Source: CAYZZA01 sp964482685 (GTDB lineage Bacteria > Bacillota > Bacilli > Lactobacillales > Carnobacteriaceae_A). Taken from it: DNA of 39,212 nucleotides. A model generated the notes under the pieces. The model was given only the letters and a program-made list of their open reading frames with translations, did not search any database and was not told the origin of the DNA. Of this stretch, positions 32,159 to 39,212 are shown piece after piece. Both the position numbers and the translations under genes were made by a program. The stretch spans positions 1-39,212 of the forward strand of contig CAYZZA010000006.1 in assembly GCA_964482685.1 (NCBI GenBank), read 5' to 3'. Each line of letters starts with the position of its first letter. Positions within the stretch are counted from its first letter, which is position 1.

Positions 32159-33092
32159 ATTTTTCTCCTTTTTGTATCAGGTTGCTTGCTCCAAGTAGAA
32201 AGGTCTCTACACTCATACGACTTTTTCCAGCTGGTTGAACTGCACATAACGCTAAGACGGTTCCTTCCCCACTGGCAACGTGAATGCGGTTGTTTGTATA
32301 CCCGATAATGGTTCCAGGCGCGTGGTTTGTCTGCTGGTCTTCAACGCAAACATCCCAAATTTTGAAACGATCTTCTCTCCAATACGTAAATGCTCCTGGA
32401 AATGGACGCAATCCTCTTACTTTATTTCGAACGTCTTGTGCCGGGGCTGACCACTCAATTTCTTCTTGTTCACGTGTAATGTTAGGCGAATAAGTCGCTT
32501 CTTCTTCTATTTGCTTGATTGGTTGAATGGTTCCTGCAAACAAATCAGGCAACGTCTCAAGCAATAAGTCACGTCCAACAAGACTCAGCTTATCAAACAA
32601 AGTACCTGTATCGTCTGTTTCTTCGATAGGAATGGCACGTTGACGAAGAATGTCACCTGCATCCATTCTCTTTTCCATATACATAATGGTAATCCCGGTT
32701 TCAGCATCCCCATTCATGACTGCATAATGAATGGGCGCACCTCCTCTATATTTTGGCAACAAAGAGGCATGAACGTTGACGGCTCCATACTTGGGCGCAT
32801 TCAACAATTTAGTTGGCAAAAACTGACCAAAAGCAGCGGTCACAATCAAATCGGGTTGAAGCTCATTTATAATATAGAGCATCTCGTCTGAGCCCGTCAG
32901 TTTTTCCGGTTGCAAAACAGGGATATTTAGCTCCTCTGCGGCCTTTTTAACAGGAGTGGGCGTAATAACCTTTTTCCGACCCACTGGTCTGTCTGGTTGC
33001 GTAACGACACCAACCACATCATATTGTTTCGTTAAAGCTTTTAAAATAGGGACAGAGAACTCAGGCGTTCCCATAAATACTATTTTTTCCAT
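32148..33092 (-). CDS. fmt: methionyl-tRNA formyltransferase
   Basis: Fmt formylates the initiator Met-tRNA using 10-formyltetrahydrofolate. The 314-residue protein begins MEKIVFMGTPEFSVPILKAL and shows the catalytic block NVHASLLPKYRGGAPIHYAV and the C-terminal OB-like domain that binds tRNA. The frame reaches three codons further to a GTG, but the family start and the spacing favour the ATG at 33092. It lies between priA and rsmB; a def gene for peptide deformylase, common at this point in relatives, is absent, so deformylase must be encoded elsewhere. Confidence 0.96.
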   Translation of the reverse strand: MEKIVFMGTPEFSVPILKALTKQYDVVGVVTQPDRPVGRKKVITPTPVKKAAEELNIPVLQPEKLTGSDEMLYIINELQPDLIVTAAFGQFLPTKLLNAPKYGAVNVHASLLPKYRGGAPIHYAVMNGDAETGITIMYMEKRMDAGDILRQRAIPIEETDDTGTLFDKLSLVGRDLLLETLPDLFAGTIQPIKQIEEEATYSPNITREQEEIEWSAPAQDVRNKVRGLRPFPGAFTYWREDRFKIWDVCVEDQQTNHAPGTIIGYTNNRIHVASGEGTVLALCAVQPAGKSRMSVETFLLGASNLIQKGEKFGK

Positions 33093-33125
33093 CCTGCACA
33101 CTCTTTTCTATACATACTCTAGTAC

Positions 33126-35537
33126 TTAATAAAACTGCAAAGGATTTGGATCTATCGAAATATACAATCCCTTGGCTTGTTCTTTTTGTGTTTTTTGAAG
33201 CAATTCATGTAATTTATGAATCAGTTCTGGTTCATGTTTGTATTTAATCAATGTTTGATAATGGTATCTATTTTTTGTACGAGCCAATGATTTTGGAGAT
33301 GGCCCTAGCACAATCGCATCTGAGCTCATACTATCTTTAATAAAGTCAGTAAATTCAGCCATTTTACGTGCTGCTTCTACTTCTTTTTCGTGACTCACTG
33401 ATAATTGAATCATATAGTAGTATGGAGGATAATTCCCCAAGTGTCGTAGGGACATTTCTTTCAAATAAAATTGGTCAAAATCATGGGTACTCGCTAATTG
33501 TATCGCATAATGTTCAGGATTATAAGTCTGAATCATCACTTCTCCAGTCAAATCCGCTCGTCCAGCCCGCCCCCCTACTTGAGTCAACAGTTGAAAGGTT
33601 TTTTCGCTCGAGCGAAAATCAGGCAAAGACATAGCCGTATCGGCATTTAAGACACCAACTAATGTGACTTCTGGAAAATCAAGTCCTTTAGAAATCATTT
33701 GCGTGCCTAATAGAATATGGGCTTCTTTTTTTTCAAACATAGCCAATAATTTTTGGTGAGAGCCTTTTTTACGCGTCGTATCGACATCCATCCGAATGAC
33801 TTTTGTGTCCGGATATAGCTGATTCAGCTCATCTTCCACTTTTTGGGTACCTGTTCCAAAAAAACGAATACTTTTACTTGTGCATTGCGGGCATTGTGTG
33901 GGCGTCCGTTCTTGGTGCCCACAATAATGACACTTCATGCTATTGGAGTCTTTATGCAAGGTCAGCGAAATATCGCAATTTGGGCACTGCAATACAAATC
34001 CACAATCTCTACACAACATAAAAGATGAATACCCGCGTCGATTTAACAACAAAATTACTTGCTCGTTTTTGTCTAACCGTTCTTGAATCCCCGCTTGCAG
34101 TTTCGTCGAAAAAATGGAATAGTTCCCAGCCTCTGCTTCTTTTCGCATATCAATCACGGCCACAGGTGGCAATGGAGCTTGGTTTACCCGTTCTTTTAAT
34201 TCCAATAACGTGTACACATTTTTGGTTGCACGCGCTCTAGACTCTAAAGAAGGCGTAGCACTTCCTAAAATGACTGGGCAGTTGTGGTAGTTGGCCCGCC
34301 ATATGGCTACTGTACGGGCATGATAGCGTGGATTTTCTTCTTGCTTGTAGCTATTTTCGTGTTCTTCATCAATGATCACGAGTCCTAGTTTTTTAACAGG
34401 CGCAAACACAGATGAGCGCGCCCCAACCACGACCTTGGCTTCCCCTTGATGAATCTTTCGCCATTCATCGTATTTTTCTCCTTCAGAAAGAGCACTGTGC
34501 AGCACGGCGACTTCTTCTCCAAATCTTCCTTTAAACCGAGAAACCATCTGGGGAGTCAACGAAATTTCAGGAACAAGCATGAGGGCACTTTTTCCTTCTT
34601 TCAACACATCCGCAATACTTTGTAAATAGATCTCTGTTTTTCCACTGCCAGTGACCCCTTTTAGTAAAAAAACACGATGTTCATCCGCCTCAATCGATTG
34701 ATTTATGGCTTCGTAAGCATGCTTTTGTTCTTGATTCAATTGGAAAGGAATGCTGGTTTCAAACGTTTGGTGTTCAAAAGGATCACGGTATTCTTCTATA
34801 TAAACAGATTGAATCCAGTTTTTCTTTTCTGCTTCCCGCAAAATGCCAGATGAAAATCCGTCTGACACCACTGTTTGATACCCCAACAGGGAGTCTGGGT
34901 GATTTATCAAATAGCCAAGCAACTCTTTTTGCTTGGGTGCTCGGTTACCAAGAAGAGCTTCTTCATTTTTTAATTCTGATACAGACAGGAGAATTTGAAG
35001 GTGCCTCACTTTCTTTTTGGTGCGCGTGTCTTTGACATCATAGTACACGTCCACAACACCTTGTTTTTGTAGATGCATAAAATAAGGCAAGTCTCCTTGC
35101 TCTTCTGCTTTTTGCCACGGAATAAGCTGAGCGTTGTTTGCATACTCATCTCTTAATAGAGAAGAAGCGGGCTCAAGAATCCGAATGTATTTTTGATACT
35201 TGGCTCGCATTACAGATGGCAACATCGTCTGAAAGCAACTTATTTGAAAACTAAACGTAGAAAAGGCCATTTCTTTGCCTAATTCGAGCAATTCTTCAGT
35301 CAATACAGGATCTAAATCCATAATCCCGCTTACTTCTTTCATTTTTCCATAATAAGAGGCAGAAGAAGAAATCGCCACAACAAATCCTTGAACTTTTCGT
35401 CCCCCACGCCCAAACGGCACGACTACTCTCATTCCAGGCTTTAACGCCTCTACAAACGAATCTGGTATGAGGTAATCATATGGCTTGTTTGTTTGCATAA
35501 CAGGTACGTCCACGATTACTTTGGCAATAAACGCCAT
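33126..35537 (-). CDS. priA: primosomal protein N' (PriA helicase)
   Basis: PriA recognises abandoned replication forks and reloads the replisome. The 803-residue protein has the N-terminal 3'-end-binding and winged-helix domains (about 1-255), helicase motif I GVTGSGKT at 294-301, and the DEEH box in IDEEHENSYKQ. A zinc-binding cluster of paired cysteines follows (CRDCGF, CPNC, CHYC and CPQC). The second RecA lobe carries QVGGRAGR. GGAGGG lies about five bases before the ATG. It is 11 bases downstream of coaBC and about 33 upstream of fmt. Confidence 0.97.
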   Translation of the reverse strand: MAFIAKVIVDVPVMQTNKPYDYLIPDSFVEALKPGMRVVVPFGRGGRKVQGFVVAISSSASYYGKMKEVSGIMDLDPVLTEELLELGKEMAFSTFSFQISCFQTMLPSVMRAKYQKYIRILEPASSLLRDEYANNAQLIPWQKAEEQGDLPYFMHLQKQGVVDVYYDVKDTRTKKKVRHLQILLSVSELKNEEALLGNRAPKQKELLGYLINHPDSLLGYQTVVSDGFSSGILREAEKKNWIQSVYIEEYRDPFEHQTFETSIPFQLNQEQKHAYEAINQSIEADEHRVFLLKGVTGSGKTEIYLQSIADVLKEGKSALMLVPEISLTPQMVSRFKGRFGEEVAVLHSALSEGEKYDEWRKIHQGEAKVVVGARSSVFAPVKKLGLVIIDEEHENSYKQEENPRYHARTVAIWRANYHNCPVILGSATPSLESRARATKNVYTLLELKERVNQAPLPPVAVIDMRKEAEAGNYSIFSTKLQAGIQERLDKNEQVILLLNRRGYSSFMLCRDCGFVLQCPNCDISLTLHKDSNSMKCHYCGHQERTPTQCPQCTSKSIRFFGTGTQKVEDELNQLYPDTKVIRMDVDTTRKKGSHQKLLAMFEKKEAHILLGTQMISKGLDFPEVTLVGVLNADTAMSLPDFRSSEKTFQLLTQVGGRAGRADLTGEVMIQTYNPEHYAIQLASTHDFDQFYLKEMSLRHLGNYPPYYYMIQLSVSHEKEVEAARKMAEFTDFIKDSMSSDAIVLGPSPKSLARTKNRYHYQTLIKYKHEPELIHKLHELLQKTQKEQAKGLYISIDPNPLQFY

Positions 35538-35548
35538 CGATACCCTCC

Positions 35549-36757
35549 TTACTGTTCTTTTACTTTCTCTGAAATAAACCGAACAATTTCTCTAGATATT
35601 CGTTCTTTTGTGTCCAACGGAAGGAGATACTCTTCTTCTTCTTTTGTATATAAATAGATTTCATTCGTATCTACATCAAAACCAGCCGTTTTTTTGCTGA
35701 CATCATTAGCCGCAATTAAGTCTAATTTTTTTGTTTTCAATTTTTTCAATGCATACTTTTTGATATCTGTTGTCTCAGCTGCAAATCCAACGATGTATTG
35801 TTCTTTTTTCAAAGTACTCAATTCAGTTAAAATGTCTTTTGTTTTTTCTAATTCCAATTGGAATAGGGCTTCATTTTTCTTTATTTTTTCTGTGTTGTAA
35901 TGAACAGGACGATAATCAGACACGGCAGCAGCCATGATTACAATATCTGAATCCTCAAATTCAGCCAAGACCGCTTGTCTCATTTCTTCTGATGTTGTGA
36001 CTTGTATCCCTGTTACACCTAGGGGAATAGGGAGGGCGCTTGCACTGACAAGTGTTACAATTGCACCTTCATTTCGCGCGGCTAATGCCAACGCATGCCC
36101 CATTTTTCCAGATGACTTATTGGTGATGTAACGGACTGGGTCAATTGCTTCTTTCGTTCCTCCGGATGTAATCAATACTTTTTTTCCTTGTAAGCGAGAA
36201 CTGCCGACTTGTGTTTGAAAAAAGCACTCTGTTTCCTCTACGATACGAGACAATTCAGCTAATCGTCCATTCCCGACATAGCCTTCTGCTAGAAAACCGC
36301 GATCGGGTTCAATTATATATAGGCCTCGTTCTTTTAACAGACGAATATTTTCAACCGTAGCTGGATTGTGCCACATGTGTGTGTTCATTGCAGGCGCAAT
36401 CACTACAGGAGAAGATGCTGCCAATAAAGATGTAGAGACAAAGTCATCTGCTAATCCCCACGTTAGTTTTGCGATTGTATTGGCTGTAGCGGGCACAACC
36501 AAAGATAAATCCGCCCAATCTGCCATCTGGATGTGAGGAACATGATCAGCAGGTCCTTTTTCAAATAAATGTGTGTAGACCGGTTTTTTACTCAAGACTT
36601 CCAGTGTTAACGGAGAGATGAACTCAGCGGCTGCTTCTGTCATAGCAACTTGAACATGTGCCCCTTTTTTAATCAAGAGTCTCACAAGTTCCGCTGTTTT
36701 GTACGCAGCAATGCCTCCACTAATATATACCGCAATGTTTTTATTTTGGAGCGACAT
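35549..36757 (-). CDS. coaBC: bifunctional phosphopantothenoylcysteine decarboxylase / phosphopantothenate-cysteine ligase
   Basis: CoaBC carries out two consecutive steps of coenzyme A synthesis. The 402-residue protein has the N-terminal FMN-dependent CoaC domain (YISGGIAAYKTAELVR, then APAMNTHMWHNPATVENI with the active-site Asn). The C-terminal CoaB ligase domain shows ITSGGTKEAIDPVR, ITNKSSGKMGHALA and later AANDVS. Coenzyme A also supplies the phosphopantetheine arm of the acyl carrier protein encoded at 20079. It is the first gene of a run of about 10 kb reaching to rpe. Its upstream region holds a perfect inverted repeat. Confidence 0.97.
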   Translation of the reverse strand: MSLQNKNIAVYISGGIAAYKTAELVRLLIKKGAHVQVAMTEAAAEFISPLTLEVLSKKPVYTHLFEKGPADHVPHIQMADWADLSLVVPATANTIAKLTWGLADDFVSTSLLAASSPVVIAPAMNTHMWHNPATVENIRLLKERGLYIIEPDRGFLAEGYVGNGRLAELSRIVEETECFFQTQVGSSRLQGKKVLITSGGTKEAIDPVRYITNKSSGKMGHALALAARNEGAIVTLVSASALPIPLGVTGIQVTTSEEMRQAVLAEFEDSDIVIMAAAVSDYRPVHYNTEKIKKNEALFQLELEKTKDILTELSTLKKEQYIVGFAAETTDIKKYALKKLKTKKLDLIAANDVSKKTAGFDVDTNEIYLYTKEEEEYLLPLDTKERISREIVRFISEKVKEQ

Positions 36758-36784
36758 AAAACCACCCTTTTCATTTATAGTTCC

Positions 36785-36815
36785 TTTTCTAGTTTATTCA
36801 TAGTTTACTAGAAAA
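36785..36815. repeat. perfect inverted repeat upstream of coaBC
   Basis: TTTTCTAGT (36785-36793) and ACTAGAAAA (36807-36815) form a perfect 9-bp inverted repeat with a 13-base spacer, 28 bases before the coaBC start. It overlaps the best, though weak, -10-like sequences there. It may be an operator or a 5' leader hairpin. Confidence 0.6.
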
Positions 36816-36847
36816 AAACATATTTCGCTCATTTCCTAGGTATTTAA

Positions 36848-36885
36848 ATAAAAAAAAGTGCTCTAAACAAATTGTTTTTGAGCAC
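36848..36885 (-). terminator. intrinsic terminator after rpoZ
   Basis: Stem GTGCTC/GAGCAC (36880-36885 with 36858-36863), continued inward by AAACA/TGTTT, is followed by eight T on the minus strand. It starts 17 bases after the rpoZ stop codon. Confidence 0.88.
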
Positions 36886-36902
36886 AGCACAGGTCTATTT
36901 TT

Positions 36903-37115
36903 TTATGCTTTCGTATTTGTCGTATCTTTTTTTAAAATTAAATCACCTGCTGCGATTTCTTCAAGTGCTTTCCCAACATTTTTAATGGATTTGTATTCTT
37001 CCATTGCCGGAGTAGCTCCATGTCTGAGTTCACTTGCTCTTTTACTTGCTAGAACGACGAGTGAATATTTAGAATCAATTTTTTCTAAAAGATTGTCAAT
37101 AGTAGGATAAAGCAT
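36903..37115 (-). CDS. rpoZ: RNA polymerase omega subunit
   Basis: Omega stabilises the beta' subunit in RNA polymerase. The 70-residue protein begins MLYPTIDNLLEKIDSKYSLV and has the conserved ASKRASELRHG helix (about residues 23-33), as in the family. AAGGAG lies upstream, inside the end of gmk. Only two bases separate it from the gmk stop codon, the standard gmk-rpoZ pair, and a terminator follows. It is slightly short but complete. Confidence 0.95.
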   Translation of the reverse strand: MLYPTIDNLLEKIDSKYSLVVLASKRASELRHGATPAMEEYKSIKNVGKALEEIAAGDLILKKDTTNTKA

Positions 37116-37117
37116 GT

Positions 37118-37735
37118 TTATTCCATCTCCTTAATAATAGCTGAATAATCATCGAGTATGCGGCTTACTTTTAAATGCTCACTCGCAATAATCATTTTTA
37201 TTTTTTTTACAGCATGTTCAACTGCGTCATTTTCAACGATATAGTCATAATGACGTACCATTTTCAATTCTTCAATTGCTTTTTTCATGCGTGCACCGAT
37301 TATTTCTGTCGAATCTGTCCCTCTTCCAGTAATCCGGGACTTTAATTCGTCTAGATCAGGTGGCGACAAAAAGATGAAGACTCCTTCTGGCATGCGTTCT
37401 CTTACTTGTAGTGCTCCTTGAACCTCAATCTCTAAAAAAACGTCTTTTCCTTGATCAAGCGTATCATTTACATACTCCAGCGGTGTTCCGTAATAATTTC
37501 CAACATATTCCGCGTATTCAAGCAACCCTTTTTCTTTAATTAGGGACTCAAATTCCTCTTTTGTTCTGAAAAAATAATCGACACCGTCAATCTCGCCTTC
37601 ACGTTGTGGACGAGTAGTCATAGAAATCGAGTACTCAAAATCATTCCCGTGTGTCTCAAACAATCTTTTTCTTACTGTTCCTTTTCCAACACCAGATGGA
37701 CCGGAAAGAACAATTAGCAACCCTCTCTCGCTCAT
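37118..37735 (-). CDS. gmk: guanylate kinase
   Basis: Gmk phosphorylates GMP and dGMP to the diphosphates. The 205-residue protein has the P-loop GPSGVGKG at 12-19, the GMP-binding block SMTTRPQREGEIDGVDYFF, and the lid region with GRGTDS. The frame extends ten codons upstream; I chose the ATG at 37735 because GGAAAGGG stands seven bases before it and the protein then has the usual length. It is followed directly by rpoZ. A promoter-like site lies about 45 bases upstream, after the atp terminator. Confidence 0.96.
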   Translation of the reverse strand: MSERGLLIVLSGPSGVGKGTVRKRLFETHGNDFEYSISMTTRPQREGEIDGVDYFFRTKEEFESLIKEKGLLEYAEYVGNYYGTPLEYVNDTLDQGKDVFLEIEVQGALQVRERMPEGVFIFLSPPDLDELKSRITGRGTDSTEIIGARMKKAIEELKMVRHYDYIVENDAVEHAVKKIKMIIASEHLKVSRILDDYSAIIKEME

Positions 37736-37779
37736 ACGACGACCCTTTCCAAATAAACTATTCATAATGATGTTCTTTC

Positions 37780-37808
37780 AGTGTATCACAAATACCGACA
37801 AAAGATAA
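37780..37808 (-). promoter_or_regulatory. candidate promoter for gmk-rpoZ
   Basis: On the minus strand TTATCT (37803-37808) and TACACT (37780-37785) are 17 bases apart, with TGA before the -10 (extended -10). The -35 is weak. Confidence 0.45.
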
Positions 37809-37832
37809 CCTGTTCTAGGCGTATTTTAAGTT

Positions 37833-37880
37833 GAAAGAAAAGCAGCCTTTGCCCAATGAGATGAACAAAGACTGCTTTTC
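37833..37880 (-). terminator. intrinsic terminator of the atp operon
   Basis: A 9-bp stem GAAAAGCAG/CTGCTTTTC (37872-37880 with 37837-37845) is continued by CTTTG/CAAAG across one mismatch, with a T-rich 3' flank on the minus strand. It starts about 55 bases after the atpC stop codon. Confidence 0.8.
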
Positions 37881-37934
37881 TTATACAATTATGGATTTAT
37901 GAAAACGGTCACTCATTAAACATGAAACAGTTCA

Positions 37935-38342
37935 TTATTTTCTTAATTTCCCTAATTCAAGTCTATTGATAGCACGTTTCAAAGCATTTTCTGCTCGTTC
38001 AAAATCCATTGTGTTTAATTTTTCGGTTAAGCGTGCTTCGGCTCTTTTTCTGGAAAGCTCTGCTCGTTCAATGTCGATTTCACCAGGCCATTCTGCTGCG
38101 TCAGTTACAATGGTTGCTTTATCTTTGCTAACATCCAAGTATCCTTCTGCTACAGCTGCTTCTCTGATTTCGCCATTTTGTTTAATGCGAACTTTGCCCA
38201 CAGCAAGAGGGGTGACTAACGGAATATGATCTTTTAAAATTGCTAATTGACCTTCCGTTCCTGACACACTAACCATTTCAATGTCACCTTCAAAAAACAT
38301 TTTATCCGGTGTTACAATTTCAAGTGGAAAGGTTGAAGCCAT
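37935..38342 (-). CDS. atpC: ATP synthase F1 subunit epsilon
   Basis: Epsilon is part of the rotor stalk and can inhibit ATP hydrolysis. The 135-residue protein has the N-terminal beta-sandwich (FPLEIVTPDKMFFEGDIEMV, then GTEGQLAILKDHIPLVTPL) and the two C-terminal helices rich in Glu, Arg and Lys. It follows atpD by 15 bases, the standard last position of the atp operon, and ends before a terminator. Confidence 0.96.
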   Translation of the reverse strand: MASTFPLEIVTPDKMFFEGDIEMVSVSGTEGQLAILKDHIPLVTPLAVGKVRIKQNGEIREAAVAEGYLDVSKDKATIVTDAAEWPGEIDIERAELSRKRAEARLTEKLNTMDFERAENALKRAINRLELGKLRK

Positions 38343-38357
38343 ATTATCATCCCTTTA

Positions 38358-39212
38358 TTATTGCTGCGTTTGAGTTCCTTTTGCAATTGCTTCGTCAATT
38401 GTTCCAACAAGCATGAACGCAGATTCTGGAAGGTTGTCGTGCTTACCTTCTAAGATTTCTTTGAATCCACGAATTGTTTCATGAAGTGGCACGTATTGTC
38501 CTGGTTTCCCAGTAAATTGTTCTGCAACGTGGAATCCTTGTGACAAGAAACGTTGAATACGTCTTGCGCGACCTACCGTTACTTTATCTTCTTCGGATAA
38601 TTCATCCATACCAAGAATAGCAATGATGTCTTGCAATTCTTTGTATTTTTGAAGAATTTGTTGTACTCCACGGGCTACATTGTAGTGTTCTTCTCCAACA
38701 ACAGCTGGGTCAAGAATTCTAGATGTAGAGTCCAATGGGTCTACAGCAGGATAAATACCTAGCTCAGAAATGGCACGGTTCAATGTTGTTGTTGCGTCCA
38801 AGTGAGCAAAGGTTGTTGCAGGCGCTGGGTCTGTCAAGTCATCCGCTGGAACGTAGACAGCTTGAACAGATGTAATGGATCCTTTTTTCGTTGATGTGAT
38901 ACGTTCTTGGAGACGACCCATCTCAGTAGCAAGAGTTGGTTGGTATCCTACCGCACTTGGAATACGTCCAAGTAAAGCAGAAACTTCAGAACCAGCTTGA
39001 GTAAAGCGGAAAATGTTATCGATGAACAAGAGAACGTCTTGTCCTTCGGTATCACGGAAGTACTCAGCCATGGTCAAACCAGAAAGAGCAACTCTCATTC
39101 TAGCACCAGGTGGTTCGTTCATTTGACCAAACACAAGAGCTGTTTTGTCAATAACACCAGAATTTTTCATATCGTAATACAAGTCATTTCCTTCACGTGT
39201 ACGTTCTCCAAC
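38358..39212 (-). CDS. atpD: ATP synthase F1 subunit beta, C-terminal part (5' end outside window)
   Basis: Beta is the catalytic subunit of the F1 ATPase head. The 284 residues present begin in the conserved VGERTREGNDLYYDM, which runs off the window edge. They include Walker B LLFIDNIFRF and the following SEVSALLGRIPSAVGYQPTL, the block YVPADDLTDPAPATTFAHLD, and the C-terminal helical domain with the DELSEED-loop equivalent DELSEEDK. The P-loop lies outside the window. An in-frame TTG at 39182 is internal and not a start. Confidence 0.97.
   Translation of the reverse strand, partial: VGERTREGNDLYYDMKNSGVIDKTALVFGQMNEPPGARMRVALSGLTMAEYFRDTEGQDVLLFIDNIFRFTQAGSEVSALLGRIPSAVGYQPTLATEMGRLQERITSTKKGSITSVQAVYVPADDLTDPAPATTFAHLDATTTLNRAISELGIYPAVDPLDSTSRILDPAVVGEEHYNVARGVQQILQKYKELQDIIAILGMDELSEEDKVTVGRARRIQRFLSQGFHVAEQFTGKPGQYVPLHETIRGFKEILEGKHDNLPESAFMLVGTIDEAIAKGTQTQQ

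Noticed and set aside
1..39212. CRISPR arrays, tRNA or rRNA genes, prophage, toxin-antitoxin or defence genes
   Set aside because: None was seen on either strand. The window is almost entirely filled by recognised housekeeping genes.

Overview
This window is an ordinary low-GC Gram-positive (Firmicutes) housekeeping region, most likely from a member of the Lactobacillales. The evidence is the gene order (stp-prkC-rsgA-rpe, asp23-like-fakA-recG-plsX-acpP, rnc-smc-ftsY-ylxM-ffh-rpsP-khpA-rimM-trmD-rplS), strong AGGAGG-type ribosome binding sites with some TTG and GTG starts, a PASTA-domain Ser/Thr kinase, and a Lactococcus-like oppDFBCA operon. I cannot fix the genus by eye. Two 10-base runs of N show that this is a scaffolded draft assembly. 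Both look like failed contig joins rather than real missing DNA.

Layout, left to right (nearly all on the minus strand). 1-2248: the 5' part of clpB (runs off the window) behind an alpha/beta-hydrolase gene. 2379-3191 (+): a HAD phosphatase. 3412-6398: an uncharacterised 157-residue protein, then rplS with its own promoter and a structured leader, then trmD, rimM, khpA and rpsP. 6486-13778: ffh, ylxM, ftsY, smc and rnc, which are SRP targeting, chromosome condensation and RNase III. 14132-19857: the oligopeptide transporter oppDFBCA, with its own promoter, leader hairpins and terminator, lying between acpP and rnc. 20079-25680: acpP, plsX, recG, fakA and an Asp23-family gene, mostly phospholipid precursor supply plus a recombination helicase. 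25928-26116 (+): rpmB. 26399-36757: a roughly 10.4 kb run of closely spaced genes, coaBC-priA-fmt-rsmB-stp-prkC-rsgA-rpe, covering coenzyme A synthesis, replication restart, initiator-tRNA formylation, 16S rRNA methylation, kinase/phosphatase signalling, ribosome maturation and the pentose phosphate pathway. 36903-37735: gmk-rpoZ. 37935-39212: atpC and the 3' part of atpD.

The genes fall into transcription units separated by intrinsic terminators, several with recognisable extended -10 promoters. Two terminators (khpA/rimM and fakA/recG) have no visible promoter after them, so read-through is probably how the downstream genes are expressed.

I found no mobile element, CRISPR array, tRNA, rRNA, phage gene or evidently new multi-gene system. 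The items most worth a second look are the two scaffold artefacts (one hinting at mixed alleles in smc), the hairpin-bearing opp leader, a perfect 9-bp inverted repeat upstream of coaBC, the overlapping start codons of smc, the read-through terminators, and the uncharacterised 157-residue protein.
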